Below, piece by piece: positions 54,620-64,000 of a DNA stretch of 64,000 nucleotides. Location: NCBI RefSeq assembly GCF_009697225.1, contig NZ_WIND01000009.1:62001-126000 (forward strand), read 5' to 3'. The stretch comes from Halovulum marinum. Lineage in GTDB: Bacteria > Pseudomonadota > Alphaproteobacteria > Rhodobacterales > Rhodobacteraceae. Positions within the stretch are counted from its first letter, which is position 1. Each line of letters begins with the position of its first letter. Position numbers and translations under genes: made by a program. Under the pieces are notes generated by a model, which was given only the letters and a program-made list of their open reading frames with translations, made no database searches and was not told where the DNA came from.

Positions 54620-56263
54620 ATGGGAATGCCTGCAAGTGCCGTTTCGCGGTTTCGCGAAGACATTGAGGGTGCGTCGACCGCGTGGTCGATCTTCTGGACC
54701 CTCATCTTTCTGATCATCTCGGGCTTCGTGATCGATACCGCCAACGCCTACAAGTACCGGCAGGTGCTGACGGCGACCGCGGACGCGGCATCGCTGGCGG
54801 CGATCATGAACTACCGCGAGCTGCACTATTACGGGCTGTACGACCAGCAGGACGCGGACTATTACACCGCCGACGGCAACGCGCCGCCGGAGGGTTACAC
54901 CCGCGCCCGCAACGCCGCAACCGGCATCGCCGCGCGGATCATGAGCACCGCCAAGAACGGCGAGGTCGTCACCGACCAGGATGTCGAGCTGGGCAACTGG
55001 AACGGCGCCACGTTCACGCCCTGGGACGGCGTCTCGGCCACACCGGGCAAGATCAATGCCGCCCGCGCGACGAGCTATCGCTCCAGCCGCCGGTCGGATC
55101 CCGACGATTCGAACCCGCTGGACACGCTGCTCATGGGCGCCTTCGGCGGGCTGGACTGGTGGGACATCGCAGCCCAGTCCATCGCCGCCAGCTTCGTTCC
55201 CTGCCAGTTCACGCAGGGTCTGGTCGCCATGGGCAAGGTCGACATGAGCTCGCTGAACTCGTTCGGCGGCGAGATGTGCATCCATGGCCAGGGCGAAGAG
55301 AACCACGGCAACAAGAACCCGCCGGTCGGGATCGATCTGCAGCAGAACAACACGTTCGGCGATGGCGTCACCGTATCCTCCAACGGCCCCTACGACACCC
55401 AGGTCGCCGGCTCGGGCAAGAACGACGACGACAACAACCTGCGGGACGTCTATCAGCAGGACTCGATCCAGCCTTCGGGGATCCAGGAATTCGACGCGCT
55501 TCTGGACATGCTGAAGAACCCGAACGGGGCCGATCCGCAGGACATCGTCGACTACATGCCGGACCTGATCATCGAGAATGCGATGGTCGGCGGCAGCACG
55601 CTTTCCGACGGCGACCCGGACACGCCGATGACCTACGAGGACAAGGAAGCCGTGAAGAACAGCTTCCCCGACGCGGAGTGGCCGATCGTCGATACGAATG
55701 CGTCCGGCGGACCACTTACGGCGACCGATTTCGAGGCCCTGCTCGCGTCGGCGGCGACAAGCGACTCGGTCGCGGCGGATATCGACGGCAAGATCTACAA
55801 GGTGGATTGCTCCGGCGGCGGCAGCGACAAGACGATCGATCTCAGCGAGACCATCACGCTGAGCAATGTCGCGGTGGTGTCCGATCAATGCCGCATCTCG
55901 CTGTCGTCCAACATCACGATCGCGGCCTCGTTCCTGATGACCAACCACTCGGGCAACAACATGACGGTCCAGGGCAGCAACGGCGTGACGCTCGGCAGCG
56001 GCACCTGCGCCGAAGGCACCGGCTCCAAGATCATGGCCCGCGGCGACATCGACTTCTCGTCCGAGATGACGATGATCCGCTCGCAGATCGTGTCCAAGGA
56101 AGGTGACGTGAAGTACGCGGCGAAGGCCGACGGCATGAACGGCACCACGGTCCATGCGGGCGGCAACATCATCCTGACCTCGCAGGCCGCGTTCCAGGAT
56201 TGCCCGGACGCGAACCCGGACAAGCTGATCGCCAGCCGCGAATGGTATCGTCTGGTGCAGTAG
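54620..56263 (+). CDS. TadG-like exported protein, copy B
   Basis: A 547-residue paralog of the preceding protein, nearly colinear with it. The helix IFWTLIFLIISGFVIDTANA and the following AYKYRQVLTATADAASLAAI, NPLDTLLMGAFGGLDWWDIA and NGNKNPPVG-type segments are almost unchanged, while the middle section (residues 230-370) differs more. The six outer cysteines are conserved (FVPCQF, GEMCIHG, VDCSGG, SDQCRIS, GTCAEG, QDCPD). The ATG at 54620 follows GGTAGGGGTGG; a GTG three bases earlier is possible. It is separated from copy A by an AT-rich promoter-like region and ends in a strong terminator. Confidence 0.8.
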   Translation: MGMPASAVSRFREDIEGASTAWSIFWTLIFLIISGFVIDTANAYKYRQVLTATADAASLAAIMNYRELHYYGLYDQQDADYYTADGNAPPEGYTRARNAATGIAARIMSTAKNGEVVTDQDVELGNWNGATFTPWDGVSATPGKINAARATSYRSSRRSDPDDSNPLDTLLMGAFGGLDWWDIAAQSIAASFVPCQFTQGLVAMGKVDMSSLNSFGGEMCIHGQGEENHGNKNPPVGIDLQQNNTFGDGVTVSSNGPYDTQVAGSGKNDDDNNLRDVYQQDSIQPSGIQEFDALLDMLKNPNGADPQDIVDYMPDLIIENAMVGGSTLSDGDPDTPMTYEDKEAVKNSFPDAEWPIVDTNASGGPLTATDFEALLASAATSDSVAADIDGKIYKVDCSGGGSDKTIDLSETITLSNVAVVSDQCRISLSSNITIAASFLMTNHSGNNMTVQGSNGVTLGSGTCAEGTGSKIMARGDIDFSSEMTMIRSQIVSKEGDVKYAAKADGMNGTTVHAGGNIILTSQAAFQDCPDANPDKLIASREWYRLVQ

Positions 56264-56284
56264 TCGCCGGAAGCTCGGGAATTG

Positions 56285-56310
56285 GGGCGCGGTTCTGCCG
56301 CGCCCTTTTT
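56285..56310 (+). terminator. Intrinsic terminator after TadG-like copy B
   Basis: GGGCGCGG-TTCTG-CCGCGCCC followed by five T residues. A second small hairpin (GGCGA-AAAG-TCGCC, 56327-56340) with CTTTTT follows, making a tandem stop before dnaN. Confidence 0.88.
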
Positions 56311-56416
56311 CCTTGTTGTCACACCCGGCGAAAAGTCGCCCTTTTTCCGTTTGAACAATTTGGCGATTTCGCTACCGTCGTCCTCCCGAACGCGAGCGAG
56401 ACGAGGAACGGTTTCC

Positions 56417-57535
56417 ATGAAGGTGAGCATCGAGCGGTCCGCGCTGCTGAAAGCGATGAGCCGGGCGCAATCGGTGGTGGAGCGGCGCAACACCATCCCG
56501 ATCCTCGCCAACGTGCTGATCGAGGCCGAGGGCGACGGGCTCAGCTTCCGCGCCACCGATCTTGACATCGAGGTGCTGGACCGCGCCCCGGCGATGGTGC
56601 TGAAGGCCGGCGCCACCACCGTCGGCGCCCACACCCTGCACGAGATCGTGCGCAAGCTGCCCGACGGCGCCATGGTCGAGCTGGAATCCGACGACGCCGC
56701 CGGCCGGCTGGCGGTGCGCGCCGGGCGCTCGTCGTTCTCGCTGGCGACGCTGCCGCGCGAGGATTTCCCGGTGATGGCCAACGCCGAGTACGAGTGCAAC
56801 TTCGCCTGCGACACCCCGGTGCTGCGCCGGCTGTTCGACAAGGCCAAGTTCGCCATGTCGGTGGAGGAGACAAGGTACTACCTGAACGGCGTCTACATGC
56901 ATGCCGCCGACGGTCTGGACGGGCGCGCCCTGCGCTGCGTCGCCACCGACGGCCACCGGCTGGCGCGGATCGACGCGCCCCTGCCGCAGGGCGCCGACAA
57001 CCTGCCCGGCGTGATCGTGCCGCGCAAGACGGTGGGCGAGATGCGCAAGCTGCTGGACGACGACGACGTGCAGATCGCGGTGTCGGTGTCGGAAACCAAG
57101 ATCCGCTTCGCCACCCCCGAGGTGACGCTGACCTCGAAGGTGATCGACGGCACCTTCCCCGACTATTCCCGCGTGATCCCGACCGGCAACACGAAGCGGC
57201 TCGAGGTCGACGCGACCGAGTTCAGCAAGGCCGTCGACCGCGTCGCCACCGTGTCGTCGGAACGCTCGCGCGCGGTCAAGCTCAGCCTCGACGAGGATCG
57301 GCTGGTGCTGTCGGTGAACGCCCCGGACAGCGGCGCCGCCGAGGAGGAGCTCGCCGTCGCCTATGGCGACGAGCCGCTGGAGATCGGCTTCAACGCCAAG
57401 TACCTGCAGGAGATCGCCGACCAGGTCGACCGCGAGAATGCCGTGTTCCTGTTCAACGCCTCCGGCGACCCCACCCTGATGCGCGAGGGCGATGACGAGA
57501 CGGCCGTCTATGTCGTGATGCCCATGCGCGTCTAG
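56417..57535 (+). CDS. dnaN: DNA polymerase III beta subunit (sliding clamp)
   Basis: A 372-residue clamp that holds DNA polymerase III on DNA. It starts MKVSIERSALLKAMSRAQSV and contains RRNTIPILANVLIEAEGDGL, YYLNGVYMHAADG, the CVATDGHRLARIDAPLP stretch, and ends in YVVMPMRV, the canonical C-terminal motif. AGGAACGG precedes the ATG. It is followed by recF after 20 bases, so dnaN-recF form an operon separated from dnaA by the Tad-like genes and two terminators. Confidence 0.97.
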   Translation: MKVSIERSALLKAMSRAQSVVERRNTIPILANVLIEAEGDGLSFRATDLDIEVLDRAPAMVLKAGATTVGAHTLHEIVRKLPDGAMVELESDDAAGRLAVRAGRSSFSLATLPREDFPVMANAEYECNFACDTPVLRRLFDKAKFAMSVEETRYYLNGVYMHAADGLDGRALRCVATDGHRLARIDAPLPQGADNLPGVIVPRKTVGEMRKLLDDDDVQIAVSVSETKIRFATPEVTLTSKVIDGTFPDYSRVIPTGNTKRLEVDATEFSKAVDRVATVSSERSRAVKLSLDEDRLVLSVNAPDSGAAEEELAVAYGDEPLEIGFNAKYLQEIADQVDRENAVFLFNASGDPTLMREGDDETAVYVVMPMRV

Positions 57536-57555
57536 GCGGGGGCCGGCCGCCCCCG

Positions 57556-58683
57556 ATGCCCCGCCTGGCCGTCACGGCCCTGGCGCTGTCGCACCTGCGC
57601 TCGCACCGCGCCGCCCGGATCGAGGGCGACGGCCGGCCCGTCGCCATCTTCGGCCCCAATGGTGCCGGCAAGACCAACATCCTGGAGGCACTGTCGCTGC
57701 TGTCCCCCGGCCGCGGCCTGCGCCGATCCGCCACCGCTGACCTGTCGCGCAGCCCGGAAAACCTGGGCTGGAAGGTGCGCGCCACGCTCGACACGCCGCA
57801 CCATGTGCACGAGGTCGAAACCTGGGCCGAGGCCGGGCAGACCTCGCGCCAGGTGACGATCGACGGCAAGGCCGCGTCGCAGACCGCGCTGGGCCGGATC
57901 GCGCGCGTGTTGTGGCTGGTGCCGGCGATGGACCGGCTGTGGATGGACGCGGCCGGCGAACGCCGCCGTTTCCTCGACCGCGTGACGATGAGCCTTGAAC
58001 CGGGCCACGCCGACGTGGCGCTGGCCTACGAGAAGGCGATGCGAGAGCGCAACCGCCTGCTGAAGGACCAGATCCGCGACGACGCCTGGTATGCCGGCCT
58101 CGAGGCGCAGATGGCCCGTCACGGCGCGGCGCTGGCGGCGAACCGGGCGATGGCGCTGGACCGGCTGAACGCGGCGCAGCAGGGCGCGCAGACCGCGTTT
58201 CCGCAGGCCGACCTGGCCCTCGCCCCGCCCGAGGACGGCCCGGAAACGCCCCGCGACGAGGGCGCGTTGCGCGATGCGTTGGCGCAAGGCCGCCGCCGCG
58301 ATCTGGCCGCCGGGCGCACCCTGACCGGCCCGCACCGCGACGATCTGCGCGCGGTCTACGCCGCCAAGCAGATGGAGGCGCGGCTGTGCTCCACCGGCGA
58401 GCAGAAGGCGCTGCTGGTCTCGCTGATCCTGGCCAACGCGCGGGCGCTGGCGCAGGACATCGGCGCCGCGCCGATCCTGCTGCTCGACGAGGTCGCGGCG
58501 CATCTGGACGCCGGCCGCCGCGCCTCGCTGTACGACGAGATCTGCACCCTGGGCGCCCAGGCGTGGATGACCGGGACCGACGCCGCGCTGTTCACCGCGA
58601 TGGGCACGCGCGCGCAATGGATCGAGGTCACCGACGAGGGCGGCCTGTCCCGCGTGACCCAGTTGACGGACCCCGCGGCATGA
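57556..58683 (+). CDS. recF: DNA replication and repair protein RecF
   Basis: A 375-residue SMC-like ATPase that loads RecA at gaps with RecO and RecR. Walker A is FGPNGAGKTNILEALSLLSP near residues 33-52; the ABC-type signature CSTGEQKALLVSLILA and Walker B ILLLDEVAAHLDAGRR come near the end. It starts MPRLAVTALALSHLRSHRAA and is downstream of dnaN. Its stop overlaps the start of the LysE-family gene (ATGA). Confidence 0.95.
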   Translation: MPRLAVTALALSHLRSHRAARIEGDGRPVAIFGPNGAGKTNILEALSLLSPGRGLRRSATADLSRSPENLGWKVRATLDTPHHVHEVETWAEAGQTSRQVTIDGKAASQTALGRIARVLWLVPAMDRLWMDAAGERRRFLDRVTMSLEPGHADVALAYEKAMRERNRLLKDQIRDDAWYAGLEAQMARHGAALAANRAMALDRLNAAQQGAQTAFPQADLALAPPEDGPETPRDEGALRDALAQGRRRDLAAGRTLTGPHRDDLRAVYAAKQMEARLCSTGEQKALLVSLILANARALAQDIGAAPILLLDEVAAHLDAGRRASLYDEICTLGAQAWMTGTDAALFTAMGTRAQWIEVTDEGGLSRVTQLTDPAA

Positions 58684-59300
58684 CGCTGACCCCCGCGCAG
58701 ATCGGCCTCTACGCCGGCGCGCTGTTCATCCTGTTCCTGACCCCCGGCCCGGTCTGGGTGGCGCTGATCGCCCGCGCGCTGGCCGCGGGCTTTCATGGCG
58801 CGTGGCCGCTGGCACTGGGGGTGGTGGTGGGCGACGTGCTGTGGCCGCTGCTGGCGGTGTTCGGCGTCGGCTTCATCGTCTCGGTCTACGGCGATGCGCT
58901 GGCGGCGCTGCGCATCGCGGGGGCGGTGATCTTCGTGGTGATGGGGCTCGGGCTGATCCGCGGCCGGCACCGCACCATCGGCGAGAACAGCGCCCTGACC
59001 GCGCCCGGCATCTGGGCCGGGTTCACCGCCGGCGTGCTGGTGATCCTGGGCAACCCGAAGGCGATCCTGTTCTACATGGGCGTGCTGCCGGGTTTCTTCG
59101 ATCTGTCCGCGATCACCGGCTGGGACATCGCCGCGATCTGCCTGATCTCGGCGCTGGTGCCCCTCGCCGGCAACCTTCTGCTGGCGGTTTTCCTGGGCCG
59201 GGTGCGGGCGATCCTGTCGTCCCCCGCCGCCCGCGCGCGGCTTAATCTGGGGGCCGGCGTGACCCTGATCCTCGTCGGTTTCGCGATTGCGCTGACGTGA
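58680..59300 (+). CDS. LysE-family amino acid exporter-like protein
   Basis: A 206-residue membrane protein with six hydrophobic segments. The LysE/RhtB opening LYAGALFILFLTPGPVWVAL is at residues 10-29, and the conserved GNPKAILFYMGVLPGFFD lies near the middle. Members export amino acids such as lysine, homoserine or threonine; the substrate here is unknown. The ATG overlaps the recF stop, so it is translationally coupled to the replication genes. Confidence 0.88.
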   Translation: MTLTPAQIGLYAGALFILFLTPGPVWVALIARALAAGFHGAWPLALGVVVGDVLWPLLAVFGVGFIVSVYGDALAALRIAGAVIFVVMGLGLIRGRHRTIGENSALTAPGIWAGFTAGVLVILGNPKAILFYMGVLPGFFDLSAITGWDIAAICLISALVPLAGNLLLAVFLGRVRAILSSPAARARLNLGAGVTLILVGFAIALT

Positions 59301-59377
59301 TTTCCGCGACACCGATTCGCTGATCTCAACTTACTGGAATCGCACCGTTTTTCAGAAGGCACTTCCCGCCGCGCGGC

Positions 59378-61856
<2,479 letters not shown>

Positions 61857-62113
61857 TCCCCTGCGCGCCGGGCCCGGTTCGGCGCGCAATCTCGGGAATT
61901 TCACCGAGAGAACCCCGTAAAGTCCCTGAAATTGCCGGGGAACTGTTTCCTAAAAAATCGTTGACGCCGTGTCCCGGGCAGTTTTCGTGCCGGCGCCGCG
62001 GGGTTTTTCCGCCCGCGCGTGGCAGAACTCACGCGGGCATCGGGGCGGCGCAGGTATCGTCTGCGCACGTAGACGGCATCGGAGAGTACCACCCTGTAAC
62101 GAGGAACCGGAAC

Positions 62114-62311
62114 ATGCCTGCCACCACCCACGCACCGACCACCACCATTCCCCGGATCGACACGCGAAAGCCATCGCTGCCCAGGCGGCTGGTGCTCTGG
62201 CTGATCCGGCGCGACCGGCATTTCCGCGACACGCGGAAGCTGCGCGCGATGCCCGAAGAGCGGCTGGTGGACATGGGCCTGTCGCGCGCGGACATCGAGT
62301 CCCTGTCCTGA
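62114..62311 (+). CDS. DUF1127 small basic protein
   Basis: A 65-residue protein. The C-terminal 40 residues form the DUF1127 motif: L-I-R-R-D-R-H, then RDTRKLRAMPEERLVDMGLS-R-A-D-I. DUF1127 proteins are Arg-rich and common in Alphaproteobacteria; some bind RNA or help in phosphate and stress control. AGGAAC lies near the ATG. It lies in a 560-base space between gyrB and the EEP gene, with its own upstream region of about 250 bases holding a GGAAC-N15-CGTT element (61940-61970 region), weakly like a stress sigma promoter. Confidence 0.8.
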   Translation: MPATTHAPTTTIPRIDTRKPSLPRRLVLWLIRRDRHFRDTRKLRAMPEERLVDMGLSRADIESLS

Positions 62312-62416
62312 GCCTTCGGCGCGCGCCCCGCGGGCGCGCGCCGGCGCCCTGGCGCCGCGCCTTGCGGATCCGTTGCGTGCCGTGCATCTATGCGACGGCC
62401 AGCAAGGAGCCCGCAC

Positions 62417-63421
62417 TTGACGCCCACGACCCCCGAACTGCCCCCGGTCACCGACGCGCAGAAGGCCGCGATCCTGTCCGCCCCGCGCACCGCCGAGGCG
62501 CACCGGCGGCTGATGGCCGGCCTGCCCGCGCTGCACCGGATCCAGACCGGCGGCCGCGGCGGCGACGCGCCGCTGCGCGCCGGTTTCACCGCCGCCGCCT
62601 GGAACCTGGAGCGCGGCCTGTTCCCCGAAGCCAGCGCCGCGCTGCTGGCGGCGCAGGGGGTGGACGCGGTGCTGCTGTCCGAGATGGACAACGGCATGGC
62701 GCGCACCGGGCAGCGCGACACCACCGCGGCGATGGCGCAGGCGCTGGGCATGCACTTCGCCTATGGCGTCGAGTTCTTCGAGCTGGGCCTGGGCGGGATC
62801 ACCGAGCGCGCGCTCTGCAGGGAGCAGGTCAACCGGCTGGGCTGGCACGGCAACGCGATCCTGTCGCGCGCGCCGTTCCGCAAGCTGGCGCTGATCCGGC
62901 TGGACGACGACGGCCGCTGGTTCGCGCCGCAGGACGGCGCCGATCCCGGCCAGCCCCGCATCGGCGGGCGGATGGCGCTGGCGGCGGTGGTCGAGGCCGC
63001 GTTCGGGCCGCTGTGCCTGGTCTCGACGCATCTGGAAAGCAGCTCCGGCGCCGAGCTTCGGGCGGCGCAGTTCGACCGGCTGCTGCGCGCGGTGGACGCG
63101 TTCGCGCCCGGCCTGCCGGTGCTGATCGGCGGCGATCTGAACACCGGCAACCAGCTGCCGCCGGACTGGGACTGGCGCAGGGAAGACCTGTTCGCGATGG
63201 CCGAGGAGCGCGGCTATGGCTGGGCGCTGACGCCGGCGGGGATCACCACGCGGTCCAGCCTGATCACGCCGCACCGGACGCGGCGGATGAAGCTGGACTG
63301 GTTCTGCACGAAGGGGCTGGCGGGAACCGGACGCATTGTGGTCGCAGAGGATGCCCACGGCACCCCGCTGTCGGATCACGAATGCATCGTCGCCGAAGCG
63401 ATCGGTCCCGCCGCCGGGTAA
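62417..63421 (+). CDS. Endonuclease/exonuclease/phosphatase-fold protein
   Basis: A 334-residue cytoplasmic EEP-fold hydrolase. Motifs: TAAAWNLERGLFPEAS (catalytic Asn), VLLSEMDNGMARTG (metal-binding Glu), LVSTHLESSSGAELRAAQFD, GGDLNTGNQLPPDW (catalytic Asp/Asn) and the terminal PLSDHECIVAEA (catalytic His). No signal peptide is present, unlike the paralog at 13989-15125. The start is TTG at 62417, chosen because AAGGAG lies seven bases upstream; an ATG at 62390 has no such site. The substrate is unknown. Confidence 0.82.
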   Translation: MTPTTPELPPVTDAQKAAILSAPRTAEAHRRLMAGLPALHRIQTGGRGGDAPLRAGFTAAAWNLERGLFPEASAALLAAQGVDAVLLSEMDNGMARTGQRDTTAAMAQALGMHFAYGVEFFELGLGGITERALCREQVNRLGWHGNAILSRAPFRKLALIRLDDDGRWFAPQDGADPGQPRIGGRMALAAVVEAAFGPLCLVSTHLESSSGAELRAAQFDRLLRAVDAFAPGLPVLIGGDLNTGNQLPPDWDWRREDLFAMAEERGYGWALTPAGITTRSSLITPHRTRRMKLDWFCTKGLAGTGRIVVAEDAHGTPLSDHECIVAEAIGPAAG

Positions 63422-63430
63422 GGCGCGGCC

Positions 63431-63622
63431 TCAGGCGTGGGCTTCGCCGATGATGTTCCGCGCGCTTCTGCGGGCGAGCATGATCAGCCCGGCGGTCGGC
63501 CAGCTGAGCATCGCCAGCGAGAACGTCTCGGCATAGGTCGCGCCCTGCGCCCCGACGATCAGCGTGAACAGCAGCGACAACCCCATGCCCCAGAGATAGA
63601 ATTCCGCGATACGTCTTGCCAT
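63431..63622 (-). CDS. Small membrane protein
   Basis: A 63-residue protein with two hydrophobic stretches (about residues 8-23, FYLWGMGLSLLFTLIVGAQG, and 31-45, SLAMLSWPTAGLIMLA) and a basic C-terminal tail (ARRSARNIIGEAHA). The ATG at 63622 has AGGAG eight bases upstream; a longer frame upstream lacks support. It is convergent with the EEP gene, 9 bases away. No family is recognised. Confidence 0.65.
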   Translation of the reverse strand: MARRIAEFYLWGMGLSLLFTLIVGAQGATYAETFSLAMLSWPTAGLIMLARRSARNIIGEAHA

Positions 63623-63874
63623 TTCAGATCTCCTGCCAACTGCGGGTACTCTGTTCGCACAACGCCCATGATAGGCAACTGGTTGCCGCATTTCAGCCAT
63701 ATTCGCGCCAAAAAGTTGACAAAGTGGTGATACGGCGGACGATTTCCCGCCGGCGTCAGGTCAACGCGCCGGGGGCGGTCCGGTTTCCGGCGCCGTGTGG
63801 TCCGAGACGAGGCCCGAGGCGACGCCCGAGGCGAAAGACAGGAAAATCGGCGGGTTCCGGGGGGTGCCGGAACG
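63623..63874. other. Intergenic region, no gene supported
   Basis: About 250 bases before the terminator of the minus-strand HU-like gene. A short direct repeat GCCCGAGGCGA occurs twice near 63808-63834. Promoter elements for the small membrane gene should lie near 63650-63720, but I see no convincing -35/-10 pair. Confidence 0.35.
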
Positions 63875-63901
63875 AAAAAAGGGCCACCCGGCGGGCGGCC
63901 C
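63875..63901 (-). terminator. Intrinsic terminator of the HU-like gene
   Basis: On the minus strand GGGCCGCCCG and CGGGTGGCCC form a 10-bp stem with one G-U pair and a 1-base centre, followed by six T residues (A run at 63875-63880). Confidence 0.82.
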
Positions 63902-63929
63902 TTCGATCCGTGGTGACGGTGCCCGTGGC

Positions 63930-64000
63930 TCAGGCGTTGATCACGTCCTTCAGCGCCTTGGCGATGGTCACCTTGACCACCTTGTCGGCGTCCTTGTGCA
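63930..64000 (-). CDS. C-terminal part of a probable HU-family DNA-binding protein, cut by window edge
   Basis: Only the last 22 residues are visible on the minus strand (HKDADKVVKVTIAKALKDVI, then N-A and stop). This resembles the C-terminal end of HU-family proteins of Rhodobacterales (V-K-V-T-I-A-K-A-L-K-D), nucleoid proteins that bend DNA. The stop is at 63930-63932, and a strong terminator follows. With so little sequence the identification is tentative. Confidence 0.55.
   Translation of the reverse strand, partial: HKDADKVVKVTIAKALKDVINA

Noticed and set aside
49591-56416. Replication origin near dnaA
   Set aside because: dnaA-proximal gaps lack a cluster of TTATCCACA-type boxes; only one imperfect box overlapping the rpsT promoter is seen. 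In several Alphaproteobacteria the origin is not at dnaA.
61940-61970. General stress (EcfG-type) promoter before the DUF1127 gene
   Set aside because: GGAAC is followed by CGTT at 15 bases, not the usual 16-17, and lies more than 140 bases from the start codon; too weak to list as a promoter.

Overview
The window is GC-rich chromosomal DNA from an alphaproteobacterium, most likely a member of the Rhodobacterales (Rhodobacteraceae). The grounds are the cell-cycle methylase CcrM with GANTC sites in key promoters, a CbtBA cobalt transporter behind a cobalamin riboswitch, a BluE-type threonine kinase, and the dnaA/dnaN/recF/gyrB and rpsT neighbourhood. The assignment rests on gene content, not on a database search.

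Layout. 1-3.1 kb: the 3' end of a succinate-semialdehyde dehydrogenase gene, then a lower-GC accessory islet with an XRE-type regulator and a small basic protein. 3.1-11.5 kb: a sulfolactate catabolic locus, with a GntR/UTRA regulator divergent from suyA-suyB-slcC-comC, a tripartite tricarboxylate-type transporter (binding protein plus a fused TctA-TctB) and a YeiH/SuyZ-like exporter. A perfect 11-bp inverted repeat in the divergent promoter is the likely operator. 11.5-19.7 kb: tRNA-Pro(CGG), a DMT permease, and leuB, leuD and leuC interleaved with a membrane protein/secreted nuclease pair and a cyclopropane fatty acid synthase; a possible leader peptide lies before leuC. 19.8-23.8 kb: an MscS-family channel, an IalB-like periplasmic protein and a heme-dependent oxidative N-demethylase-like protein.

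23.8-41.6 kb: a large cobalamin cluster read in both directions: cobB, cobA, cbiD, cobK, riboswitch-cbtB-cbtA-cobW-cobN-cobO-cobQ, cobC, cobD, bluE, cobT, cobU and a DUF1636 ferredoxin-like protein. It covers cobalt uptake, ring modification, chelation, adenosylation, amidation, aminopropanol arm synthesis and nucleotide loop activation. Most of the precorrin methylases (cobI/J/M/L/H), cobS and cobV are not in this window.

41.7-49.6 kb: ccrM-rnhB with a dense GANTC regulatory region, an M48-like protein that has lost its zinc motif, ubiE-ubiB, mutM, an enoyl-CoA hydratase and rpsT. 49.9-61.9 kb: replication genes (a rhodanese protein, dnaA, dnaN, recF, a LysE exporter, gyrB). Between dnaA and dnaN sits a three-gene exported module: a TadE-like pilin and two tandem TadG-like paralogs of about 548 residues with six matching cysteines. 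62-64 kb: a DUF1127 protein, a second endonuclease/exonuclease/phosphatase-fold protein, a tiny membrane protein, and the 3' end of a probable HU-family gene on the minus strand.

Most notable: the Tad-like module between dnaA and dnaN; GANTC sites at ccrM and in the -10 box of gyrB; the possible leuC attenuator; the degenerate M48 protein; and a 12-nt in-frame repeat in cobT.
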